Part shown: positions 53,506 to 64,000 of the stretch, one piece after another
Layout of the letters: each line of letters begins with the position of its first letter
Position numbering within the stretch: the stretch's first letter is position 1
Origin: Cladocopium goreaui
Lineage: Eukaryota > Sar > Dinophyceae > Suessiales > Symbiodiniaceae
Direction: 5' to 3'
Length of the DNA stretch: 64,000 nt
NCBI GenBank assembly: GCA_947184155.2
Contig: CAMXCT020002025.1
Coordinates: 1 to 64,000 of the forward strand
The notes under the pieces: model-generated
Database searches by the model: none
Seen by the model: the letters and a program-made list of their open reading frames with translations, nothing else
Told to the model about the DNA's origin: nothing
Translations under genes and position numbers: made by a program

Positions 53506-56090
53506 GGCAGCGCTCTGGCTGCCGCTGGGGGGGCAGACATGATGCAGATGTCATGTTCCATGGAGAGGCCAAAACCCGTTTGATAGTTAAGTTATATGCT
53601 ATGAGATATTAACATTGGATAGTTAAACTTTATGGGGATATTCTACGCTATCTATCGGGGATGGCTATAACCCACTGCAAGAATCTCTCTCAGACAAAAG
53701 AGACCCAACGATGCAATCGACCCAGAACAGTTTTTTTTTGAAACTGCTCAACTGACCAATGACTACAGGGAATGGTGTTGCTGCATAGATCAAAACTTGC
53801 CAGTCATGCCGTAGCTTAGGACCGCCTGCAGGGGTTAATTCATGGGCCACTTGGGTTGGAAGGGAGTGATGGGTTTGAACTTCCATCCCACCTTTCCACC
53901 CTTCACTGCAGGAGTTTTCCAGCACCGGTGAGCCATTGTTTTTGGGTAGCTGATTTTCCTCCCAGGATGCGAAGTCTGAGAATGCTTGAGATTCGGAAGT
54001 TCAGCTCAGGTTAAACATGGATAGGATAAAGACAATCAACTTAGGGATACAAACCAACAGGACCCTGCAATTTGTGGTACCAGAAGTCCTGAGAGCATCG
54101 GTACCCACCCGGTTCACCCAGTTTGCTCTTCCATCCTGCTTAGCCGGCGGCCCGATCTTGGCCAGGGAGATTCAAAGCCGGTGGCCTTTTTGGAGTGTAG
54201 CCAAAATAAACACCCATAAGAGTTGAAGCCTGGTGTGTTTGTGGCACATCATGGCACATCAACCCAGATTTTCGAGTGGTGGATGTTTCGATGTTTGCAT
54301 TCCCAGCCTTCTGGTTGACCAGTCTTTTGAGTCGCTGGTAGTCAGAAATCCAAATCTCCTCATTTATCACATCCCAATTACCCATTCATGGCCGACAGTG
54401 CAGCACTCAGCACAGCACCGTAACCACTCATCCTGCTTTGATTGGCTCCCAAACTGGGCCAAGTCAATTTGCCAGTTGCTTTCCCAGCTGTCAGCAACAG
54501 CTCTGCCATTTCCATCAGCTCATCTCGGTGATGGTCAGACATGGCCGTGGCCGGTTACATGACAAAGAATTTCCTGGCAAGGACAAAAATACAAGCAGCA
54601 AAGAAGCAGTCATTTCTGCTTTCATTTTAATGGGTTGAAGGGTTTGTATCCCACAGACTCGCATGCGAACTAAGGGTATTAATATCCTGTCTCGAGCTGC
54701 ATAGCAGAGTTGTAGCATCAATCTTCCTTGTACAAAGTGCTATTATTCTTTGCACTTGGCACATGGATCGTTTCCAGAGCTTGACTGATACCTAGCAAAT
54801 CAGCCTCTGGGGAAATCCGATCCAAGTGTCTGATCTGCTGACGTCAGCGTCCTCAGGATCCCCAGGGATCTTTCTCCCAAAGATCCCGAGGCCGGTGGCG
54901 TTTTTCCGGCACCACAATTTCGTCTTCGGAAAAAGGTGGAACTCGGTGGTGTGATTTGCTGGAGGACGAGATTTGTGATGCAAGTTTCATACTTCAAACA
55001 TGCAAAAAGACACTCATTTCATGTCATGTTTTTTGAAGATCAATACGTGCCTGTCCAAAGGAATATATATATATATTATTATGATATTATACATTCTTTT
55101 GGCTCAGATGTCAGAAGTCGGAGCTTTTCACAGCAATCAAATGGGTATGGGCCAGGTCAAAATAGGGGACCCGAAGAACTGACCAAAAACCAGCAGTTCC
55201 TTGAGCCTCACTGGCGCGGATTGAGGTGGTTTCGTTGTTCCTCTACAACGTGCCCCAGTCCACAAAACAGCTGGACTTGCTGGGGGAGGCACTGGGCTGG
55301 TAAATCGACCGTGAATGGTCCAAATTCATGGACCAAAGGTCAAAAGGGTCTCCATGGGTTTCCAAGGGCTTCAACGAGTTTTTACAAGGTTTCCACTGGG
55401 TTGGCTTTGAGTTTCCATGGGTTTCCCATAGGCATTCCACAAGGTTTCCGCGGGGTTGGACAGGGATGCAGTTCCTATGTTTTCTTGTCTCACTTTATAC
55501 GTTTTTTTTCCATCTCTCTGCGGGTGCACACGCACAGACATATTATGTAGTATATATTAGATTATATTAGTATATATTTATATTTACATATGTATATATT
55601 ATATTATAAATATACACATTTACTTGATCCTATTTAGTCAAGTATAAATGCATACACATTCACACGCACACGCACCCAGTAGATCTGCGTTTCAGCCTTC
55701 AGTCGCAGGTGAAGACAAGGGGGTTCCATGGCAAGCTGGTGAGGAGGCCTAGCCACAGACCATGATGGTGTCAGCTCGCAGGCGAGTCCGTGATCGCTTT
55801 TTGATTTCTTTTCACAAAATGGAAGGTACCTGTAGCACCCCAAGATGGTAAATTTGATGAATGATAAACCCTGGGATTTTCCAAGATCTCCCCATTTTCC
55901 CCTCCAGTGAATCCACCGCAGAGCCACAGCCAATTTGACACATCTAAGGACTTTCTCTACCTGCCTTTTTCAAAGGAAGAGAACAAGAACGAAGGCATGG
56001 GCAAATTCTTGAGAGTTTGCCATCAGCACTCCCAGCGTCTCAAGAGTCTTTGATTTATGGCCAATTGCTTTACAAGTGCCCATTTCCTCC
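53506..56090. other. Stretch without a supportable gene
   Basis: Mixed-composition DNA with short open pieces on both strands and an AT-rich microsatellite at 55540-55620. A fragment at 55330-55450 (ccatgggtttccaagggctt) is a degenerate tandem of ttccatgggtt. Confidence 0.4.
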
Positions 56091-56515
56091 CAGTGATTGC
56101 CGTTTTGTTAGGCACGGATTGGATTGAGTCCGGCTGCCACAGGATATTGCATTCTGAGTTTCGTGGATCCTCGCTATGCCCAAGAGTTCTTTTGGGAGCC
56201 CTGCGGGTGGGACATTGGATGCACAGCAAATGAGGTCTTGGAGGAATCCTGCCTGGTGCATCAATCTTCCATGCTCAAAGTCGTGACCATGGTACGAATC
56301 TGGAGCTCGTGACTGGAAAACCTGTGATCATCTACAACATTATGGGTCTTACAACATGTAGATTTGGCGAAGTAGTTGCAAATTGCAAATTTCATTCATC
56401 TTTTGGTGGACAAGCACAGGAGTTTCACGGAAGTTTCCTGAAGAACGCGGCAGTGACGAGCCCGGAAGCCTACTGCCGAGCCAAAAATGGCGGAACTTCG
56501 TAATATGAAATCCAG
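56091..56515 (+). other. Exon-like island
   Basis: Two protein-like pieces on +: around 56145-56240 (ILSFVDPRYAQEFFWEPCGW) and 56400-56480 (GGQAQEFHGSFLKNAAVTS). Candidate AG acceptors precede both. No family recognised; joins unresolved. Confidence 0.3.
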
Positions 56516-56556
56516 ACATTGGCCCTGGATAAAATGATTCAAAAATGACAGAACCA

Positions 56557-56616
56557 TCGATTTTCCCATTAAATATGAGGTTTTCCTATAAATTTTCCCT
56601 TAAACCAATCCATTGA
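56557..56616. mobile_element. MITE family 2, one-sided copy
   Basis: ttttcccattaaatatgagg and ttttcccttaaaccaatcca match the right half of 6377-6473. Confidence 0.6.
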
Positions 56617-57119
56617 ACGTAGGGAAAATCACGTTGGGACTCCAATTTCCTGCAGGATTTTGAGAAAGCAATTGGTTGGCCTCCAACACCAAATCTCCGC
56701 ATGTTGGATTTCGACCAGACCTCTGAACTCTAGAAACAGATTGTAACATGAACCGACCTCCTTAGGTATTAAATATCAGATTGTTGGTTAAGTTCTATAT
56801 CTCATTGCAATTCCCATTCCATCCAATTCCCAATCAAATATCCCCATTTCTTGTGCTTAAATCCCCCATTTAAATCGTTTAAATCCCCTTACATGTCATA
56901 AAATCCCATGAAGTGCCACGAAAACCCCACATGAGATTCAAGGGTCGCCTGCCGATGCCCCAGCGTCCAGCCGCTGAACGTTCCCCAGGTAAGACGCTCT
57001 CGGTCTCTGCCGTGGGTGCCGAGATCCAAGGTGCCACGGGCTTCGGGCTTCGGGGTCTCAGCAGGATGCATATATGATCACAATACATGAGCATACTGTG
57101 TATGATCATATAATATCAT

Positions 57120-58480
57120 ATTAATGCATGTATTGGACACATAATCTATATCTATATATATATATATATCCATCAGATACTGATGCATACATGATCATTA
57201 ATATATCATCATCCATCAGTTTGGATAGGCTGAAAAACATCTTGAAAAACTGTGTCTTCAGCTGAAGCGTCGGATGGTTCCAGGCTTCTCAGCCTTGCGC
57301 GAGAAATTCTTCCAAGACAAGCCGGAGTTGGCCTCTTGGCTGAGGTGATCCCAATCGAAGATGGGAGGCCACTGCGGTGGAACCATCAACCATCAACCAT
57401 CAACCATCCACTCATCCAACGAACATCTCCCCCCACCAGGTGGCCAAAGATTCCCAGTCGCGCCAAGGAAAAAGACCCGAACCTTGATCCGCTCTTCTTG
57501 CGTCCTGCACGAGCCAGGGCCCTACTCAGCCGTGGTGTTAATTTATGGAAGTACAGAATCATGGTGCGGACATGAACAAGATTTTACATGTGCAGGTACA
57601 CGTATAGGTATCCATCTATTTGCCTGCCTGGCTATCTATCATCAATAGCAGCTATAGACATATGCATATATAAAGATATAGATTTGAAATCTGCATACTA
57701 ATACAATGGTGTATAGTTATCAGGGGTGTTTGCTAACTCGTGTCAGCCCCGCCGCAACTTCAGATGATGGCGCCACCACCTGCACTGGCGCCACACGAGA
57801 ACCAGGGCTGGAAGGCGCGGGAGGGATTTGGTGCATCCGAAGATGGGGATGTTGTGGTAAACCCAATCAAGCTACCATTTGGGGATGTTTTTTTCCCCCC
57901 CACATGGCAATACTGGGGACGGTTTATATTTGGGTTTACCAGATATTTCGCGGGGATACAGATGGAATATGATGATGCCATGGGGTTTTTAAGCATTCAC
58001 CATGGGCTTTCTAGGTACGAGTGCGCAATCTGCACCCATCAAGCCTTGCTCAGCACTTTCAAAACTTTCGTTTCTTACTGAATTTTGAATGAACTGTCCA
58101 AGAACCTTTCCGAAAGTGTGCTGGCTGATCATTTCGAATGTTTCCATCACGCCTTCTGGCAGGGCAAGAGGCCGCAACATGACACGAGGCATCCAGCCTC
58201 CTATGCAGCGGCACGGAAAGCCCAGCGAGGTCTTCCCAGGGGGTCGATTCCTCCATGTCCCAACTCATTGAACTGGGGAGGCTTCCTGTAGGTCAAAGGA
58301 ATTTTGGAGCTTCCACTTTCTTTTTTTATGTGTTGCACAAACCCAAATTCCAGAAAATATATATCTTGTATATTATATACATTGTACTGCTGTATATTAT
58401 ACACATTAATACCCTTATATTATCCCTATATTACATATACGTATATATATAATTATATATATATAAGGTAGATATTAAAT
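57120..58480 (+). other. Exon-like islands and AT microsatellites
   Basis: Protein-like pieces on + near 57262-57345 (LKRRMVPGFSALREKFFQDK) and 57745-57840 (QMMAPPPALAPHENQGWKAR) and a frame at 58085-58290. AT tracts at 57140-57170 and 58350-58460. No gene model could be built. Confidence 0.3.
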
Positions 58481-59700
58481 ATATCCCATGATCTCCCCAT
58501 CAATCGGCATTTCTTTGGCGCTTAAAATCCCAGGCGGATTTTGAAGCTGCGAACTATGGCGTCTGTTGGGACCTCCCAGTGCTGATCCTGACGGCCTGGT
58601 TGAGTCAGATATGGACATCAATATGAGATGTATGACATACATGTATTATGTAAGTATATATATATATATATAATGTGTACAGTATACAGAACTGTAGTTT
58701 TTTGTTTGTTTTTTTTTAATAAACATATAACTGTGTATATACATATACATGTATATACACATAATATTCGTGAGCCGTGTTCAATACCTTTGGTGGGTGA
58801 TGATTATAGGGGGTTATACTACCCAATATATTGCGGATTATCATAGTCCATTCTAGGAATCCCTCTTAAGCAGCTGAGGATTGAACACAGCTCGCATAAG
58901 CACATATCAATACACCGATGATAAGCGTCCTCAAATCCTCAACTGCAGATGAAGTAGGCCTCAATGGTCAGGCTCAGGAGGTCAAGTGCCATGCGAAAGA
59001 TGTGCAAACTCCTTCATGGGGCAAAAAAGAGGGTTGGGACTTCTCCTTCAATTTTCCAAACTGACACATCGCAAGGGGATTTTCACAATTTATTGATGAT
59101 CAGTTTAGTTTAAACCTCAACATTTTATCGATCAGTTTTGAAACCAGACACATCCATTTCTTTTTATGTATTGTTTTTTCCCTTTTACTTCCAACATTTT
59201 CCAACATTTTCCGATGGTTGTATCCCCAAGTAGTCCCGGCCCCGCAAGAAACCTGGCCCCTTGGCCCCTCCCAGGCACTCATTGTCACACGCACCTGCAC
59301 GGACGGGACGTTTGCCAACGATGTGGCGCTAGGGTGCGCCGGTTCAAGTCATGGCGCTCGCTGTCCATGGGGAAAATACGAAAAACTAACAGCTGGGATG
59401 ATTGATCAATCATCAACTGTGGAAATTATCCTGTTTTCAGACAAACACACGCAAAATGGGGTTGGAAGATGATGTTCACATTGGACATGGTCATCAGTTT
59501 TATTTTGGCCTGTCTAGAGTAGACAGTCGAATCCAGCATAGACAAATCCCAACGTAGTTTGTTTCCTCCCAAATCCATTTGCGTGTTTCCAAGAGGCCCC
59601 AAAAAAGTTGCGTCTAGAGATCCTATCTATACACATTTTGTTGGGGTCTGAAACTAGGGTACTCCATCCATCCACTTCACTAGTTGATCATCATGGTCCC
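58481..59700. other. Stretch without a supportable gene
   Basis: AT microsatellite at 58650-58760. A GC-richer island at 59230-59370 is open in two + frames, with no product recognised. Confidence 0.35.
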
Positions 59701-59702
59701 TG

Positions 59703-59998
59703 TTTACATTTTCAGACACACCCAGATATATTGTTTGCTATACATCCCATCTTGGTCCCATTCCATTTCCATTCTGCCCCCATTGTTGTTGGTTCAATCC
59801 TCCATTAAATCCCTATTACAATTAGTATATCCCCATAAAATCCAAAAGTCATTATCATTAAATTCCCATTAACTTGCTATAAGGGTATAATCATCATGAT
59901 ACGATGTGGGTGAAACAATAATAAACCATCCCCCAAATCACCATAAATAGGTGGTATAAACTATTCCCAAATGGATGTGGTTGTTATTGTTTTAACCA
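59703..59998. repeat. Dispersed repeat plus family 3 inverted-repeat element
   Basis: 59703-59923 matches 31707-32045 in order; 59911-59998 is the clearest family 3 copy, with ends gtg(g)tgaaacaataataaac and gttattgttttaaccac. Confidence 0.8.
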
Positions 59999-60008
59999 CA
60001 TTAGTCGT

Positions 60009-60116
60009 TACCCTCTGGTAAACCAACATAACTATGGAACATCACCATCTTTAATTGGTAAATCCACTATTTCTATGGCCATTTTCAATAGCTTTTTGTT
60101 AAATTACCGGAGGGTA
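60009..60116. mobile_element. MITE family 1, copy 3
   Basis: taccctctggtaaaccaaca to ttaccggagggta, more diverged than copies 1 and 4. Confidence 0.8.
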
Positions 60117-61718
60117 TATCCATCAATATCCCAGTACTATCCCAGCAAATCATCCCTTTTTTAAACCATATGGGTATGGATCAATACCTATTAATACCTT
60201 TTTAGTGGGATGAACATCCATTTACCAGCTATTTTGATGTTCACCAGGGGTACAAGGTTTTGACACACTGCCATATTAAACCATAGTAAACCCATTAAAC
60301 CTCCATTAGTATATCCCCATAGAAGCCATGATGCCACCATCTCGCCACCTCACTGGGGACCCCAGGCGCCTTCACAGGGCCGGCAGAGCAAGACCAATAG
60401 CCGCGTTGGCTGGTAGAGACCGTTGCCCAACGTTGGAAAAACCACGGAAAAACCATGGAAATTATATGGAAATTATATGGACATTATATGGAAAAATATA
60501 TCCCAATCATCTAAATTTCATCATCATTCATAGGAAAATTTTTGTAGACATACATGGAAATTTATGGAAATACCTGGAAATTTATGGAAATACATGATGT
60601 TTAAATAACAGGTGCCAATTTGGGTGGCGAAAATGATCAATATCCCATTTGGAGCAAATTTCTGGGTCAAACCCATGGCACAACTGACAATATTGACAAG
60701 CCAGGATGCCATGAAATAGAAAAAAACAAGACCTGTGGTACCCATGTCAGTCAACCCCGGAAAAATAGAGTTGAACTCCTTTGGTATTCAAAGACAAGTC
60801 GATGCAACACATTGACTGAGCGGTGTTTTCCTTCAGACTTTCGTTTTTTTCTTATTCTTGAGAGATCAAATTATACCACTTACAATTATTGAATAATTAC
60901 AATTATATACTAAGTCATGCTTTGTCGTTGAAGTTCTGAAGACTAAGCAGTTTCTCAGATGGGACTATGCTCTGTTGGGCGCAACTGGCAGCATTTTCCA
61001 GCGAGCGCAAGACAGCGATGGAATTCTTGCGAGGAGCAGACTCGACAGAAGGCCAACAAGGTGTGACCCTATGGGTCCGATAAGTAAACGCACAAAAAAA
61101 AAGTCCCACTTTTTGCATTGCTTGGTCAGTGAGGGATTCTTTTAGGCTCTTATTTGTTTGGGATTCCCAAACCAACATAAGCCAACTGCATATCTGACAG
61201 GCTTTTCTGCTTCCAGCAACCACCAGGTGCAGAAGGCAATCCAGAGAAGAAGCAAGAAATCTCCAAAAAAAGGGTTGCCTTGCCCTCGGTTTTTATCCAA
61301 AATCCTGATAGCCACATTGAAACTCCGGCGCAAGAGTTCTTACCATCATGGCAGCTTGTTTGGACTGCCCGACAGCACGAAAGCGCCAACAAATCGACCA
61401 AGTGAAATTTGCTAGAGTCCAATCAGATTACAGGTTGTTTGCTGATAATGGGTATGAAACCAATCAAAGATGAAGGTTTGGATGGCTTTTCAATGGTATC
61501 ACCAAACTGGGCGCTGCACTGCTGTCGGGGCCATCTCCATCATCGGGTTTCCCTGAGAATCGGCGCGTGTGGCTTCACCCTGGCGTCGTGCTCGACTTGA
61601 GATCAACGGCGAACGTGGTTCAACCATGTTCAACCAAGTGGTATATGGCTTTGGCTGAAAAGAATTAGGGGGTTTTACCAATCCAAAAAATGATGAACCA
61701 TGGCTATTTCAATCTATT

Positions 61719-62723
61719 TTGAGAGGGAAAATGATGATAAATCACCAGATATTGCGGGTAGCCGATGTTGTTGTAGTTCACCTGTCACACTGTTTGCGAA
61801 GCCTGGCCCACGGCGAAGCTGCAATCACTCCTTCCGTTGCCGCGGCAATGGGAAGGAACTGTTGGGATGCGGAGAGGGGGCGACGTGGCGGGGGGTCAAA
61901 CAGCAGTAGACTCAGCAGACGTTTGCTGTTTTGGGTCTTGAGGATGTGTGGACTTTCCTCCGTCGCGCCTGCCCTGTGACAGGACTGAGTTTAAAAACAA
62001 AAAATCGCATAATTGTCCCTGCGGACAGGACTGGAACTGAAGACTGCACGGCTGAGTTGGGATGGCTGGATCCCTCCCGAGCCAAAGGGGCTTGGGTGTC
62101 TTTAGTGCCATGGGGCCAACCGCGAAGGACCCATGGCCAGTCCGGATGTCTCAGGCAGTACCTTGACGCTGCCAAAGCTGAGACGGACGGCATGAATTCG
62201 AATGGATTTATGGATGGTCTGATGGTCAGGCAGCTGGATGGTGAGTTCATAGGAGCTGTAATAAGGGCCAACAAATCCAATTTTTGTTTGGAATCTTCAA
62301 GTCCCGTAAGCCTGTCACCATCACTGCCCCTAAACTGGTCAAACACTGGTGGGGCCAGAGTGTATGCTAGACACAGAGACACTGAAGTCTATTAGAAACA
62401 TGGTGGCTCATTACCACCTCCGGCGCAAAGGTACGTCACCCCCCAGCGGTCGTTTCAAGCCTTTGGGGGGCGCAAAGTCGAAGAAACCGAGGGGCAGCAG
62501 ATCCGGCAATCCTGAGTCAGCCTTGTCCGCAAAACCGGCGCGTGGTGGGGATGGGACACACTGCAATTGGACAGTCCCAGTGGGAGCAGAGACCAGTTTC
62601 ATGGAAATGCCACAGGTCATGGACAGCAAGGAGATGGATGAGAGCAAACCATCGCAAGGTGAGGCATGGGAAGAGTTTGGAAGAGGTGGGCACATCCGAA
62701 TATGTGGGATACATCTCCTGTGA
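61719..62723 (+). CDS. Coding region of unknown function (two or three overlapping exon frames)
   Basis: Three + frames follow one another: 61719-61979 (HLSHCLRSLAHGEAAITPS), 61931-62395 (TAELGWLDPSRAKGAWVSLV, MVRQLDGEFIGAVIRANKS) and 62349-62723 (ETLKSIRNMVAHYHLRRKGT, then a basic Ser/Gly/Lys stretch and an acidic end). Composition and length favour real coding; frame changes probably mark introns or separate exons. No family recognised. Confidence 0.4.
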
Positions 62724-63551
62724 TGGACCATCCAGGGGGTGGATTTTGGTGATGAATCTGATCATGACCATGCCTTGAAGGCAATCAAAGGTAACAAGGC
62801 TAGGTGGTGCAGATTCCCCCAAGCAGGACGGCTGAAACTTGGTCAGCATAATTGACACTGGCTTTGAGTCAGGATCTTGCCACGCACTTTCCAACCAGCT
62901 CTTACGTCTTGAGTCCTGTTTTCAGTGACAATTCTTCAGAACTTATGGATTAACCGATTGGTGGTCTGAAAATAGGATACCCCAAAGTTTGCATCATCAT
63001 TTTCCCATCATTTTTCCATCATTATCCCATCATTTTTCTGGAAAAGATTGGTTCATCATCATTTTTCCATCATTTTTCCCTACAAAAAATGGCGATTTTC
63101 TTTTGGGAGATCCCATCAATCCAGAGCGTCATCTCGACAGGGTCCGGGTCGTCTTCCAGCACCGAAGCCTACGAGCGCTACTACAGGTGGATGGGGAAGA
63201 ACTTGGCGAAAAACTGTCTAAAACTGTGGTTATTAACAGGGGTTGGGGAAGAACTTGGTTGGTAAATGTCCCATTTTGGTGATTTTGAACATCACTTGAA
63301 GAAGTATTTGTTGGACATTTACCAACCCCCGATTAAAGGTGAACAACTTGATTTCTACAGGTGAGAGAAACATTCTGAACGGTTCTGAAACAGGTTGATC
63401 CACAGTTGATACAGTCTATACACAGTGGGGCAGTAGGGAAGAGAAGACGCTTGAGACGACTCTTTCATGTTTTGCGATGGTAGACATTTTAAGATGTGAC
63501 AGACTCTTGAGAGCTATGAGGGGGTATGTTCCATTCATGACATGTGTTGGG

Positions 63552-63655
63552 TACCCTCTGGTAATTTAACATAGCTATTGAAAATGACCATTTATAGTTG
63601 ATTTTCCCATTAAAGATGGTGATTTTCCATAGCTATGTTAGTTTACCAGAGGGTA
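63552..63655. mobile_element. MITE family 1, copy 4
   Basis: taccctctggtaatttaaca to tagtttaccagagggta with TA at both edges; closest to copy 1. Confidence 0.85.
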
Positions 63656-63689
63656 TGGGATGGTCTGGGTCAAAAAAGGATCCTTCCCA

Positions 63690-63887
63690 AATTGGGGGTG
63701 TCAAGCCGAGCCAACTCCTTCAGCCTGGGCCTGCAGTCGTCGACCCTCGGCGTTGCAAGCGAAGTCGCCGACGCCGGAGCCGCAGCTGGCGATGCCAACA
63801 TCAGTGCCTCGGCGTGCAGCTGTTATGGTTGAAGGGTCATTCACTTGCCACTTGGATGAGACCATTGGGAGGTTGAAAGTTTCTTGA
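63690..63887 (+). other. Exon-like island near the window end
   Basis: Open in all three + frames. One frame (SSTLGVASEVADAGAAAGDA) is small-residue rich; another ends MVEGSFTCHLDETIGRLKVS and stop. GC-rich compared with its surroundings. Product unknown. Confidence 0.3.
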
Positions 63888-64000
63888 AATATGTTGAAAT
63901 CGGAGATGAGAACTCCAAACCACAGATGTTTGGCAAAAGATGTTCTTGCGGAAACGTATCCGCAGCTTTTGAACGATGCTTTGAAGTATTAAGTATATAT

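Noticed and set aside
59325..59360. ggttcaagtc inside a short GC stem, like a tRNA T-arm
   Set aside because: No A box, acceptor stem or anticodon arm can be folded around it.

Overview
The window looks like nuclear DNA of a dinoflagellate. The evidence is direct: a 26-exon gene read entirely on the + strand whose introns use GT, GC and GA donors with almost invariant AG|G acceptors; genes packed head-to-tail on one strand (133 bp between the first two); a decayed copy of the dinoflagellate spliced leader (21978-21997); terminal-inverted-repeat elements inside introns, one of them making up nearly a whole intron; and very large repeat-filled introns. I cannot assign a genus.

Layout. 1-2290 is repeat-rich with no gene I can support. 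About 2294-6678 carries a multi-exon gene of weakly recognised type (possible SpoVS/Alba-like repeats). 6812-39999 is a complete serine hydroxymethyltransferase (SHMT) gene of 26 exons and 452 codons. Its third intron (7806-21117) holds a 12.9 kb retroelement with about 0.5 kb direct repeats at both ends (8017-8487 and 20459-20960). The element encodes a Penelope-like reverse transcriptase with an N-terminal GIY-YIG-like domain plus at least seven further ORFs, all on + and almost all preceded by a pyrimidine-AG acceptor just upstream of the ATG. Other SHMT introns hold a decamer satellite, a 2 kb telomere-like array, a 1.9 kb foldback element, minisatellites and small inverted-repeat elements. 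40651-51364 is a third + strand gene ending in ankyrin-type exons; its third intron holds a 6.4 kb tyrosine-recombinase retroelement (42041-48459) with the split direct repeats A1-ORFs-B1-A2-B2 of the Ngaro/PAT/Kangaroo type. 51400-64000 is a mosaic of exon-like islands, AT-rich microsatellites and dispersed repeats; the best coding evidence there is at 61931-62723.

How it fits together. SHMT supplies one-carbon units (serine + tetrahydrofolate to glycine + methylene-tetrahydrofolate), and its coding sequence appears intact despite about 31 kb of intron. The multi-ORF Penelope-like element is the most unusual item. It looks like a polycistronic retroelement whose ORFs could be separated by spliced-leader trans-splicing, and it contains a tandem A-B-A-B duplication of two unknown proteins and two ubiquitin-like reading frames. 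All protein assignments come from reading motifs by eye; no database search was run.
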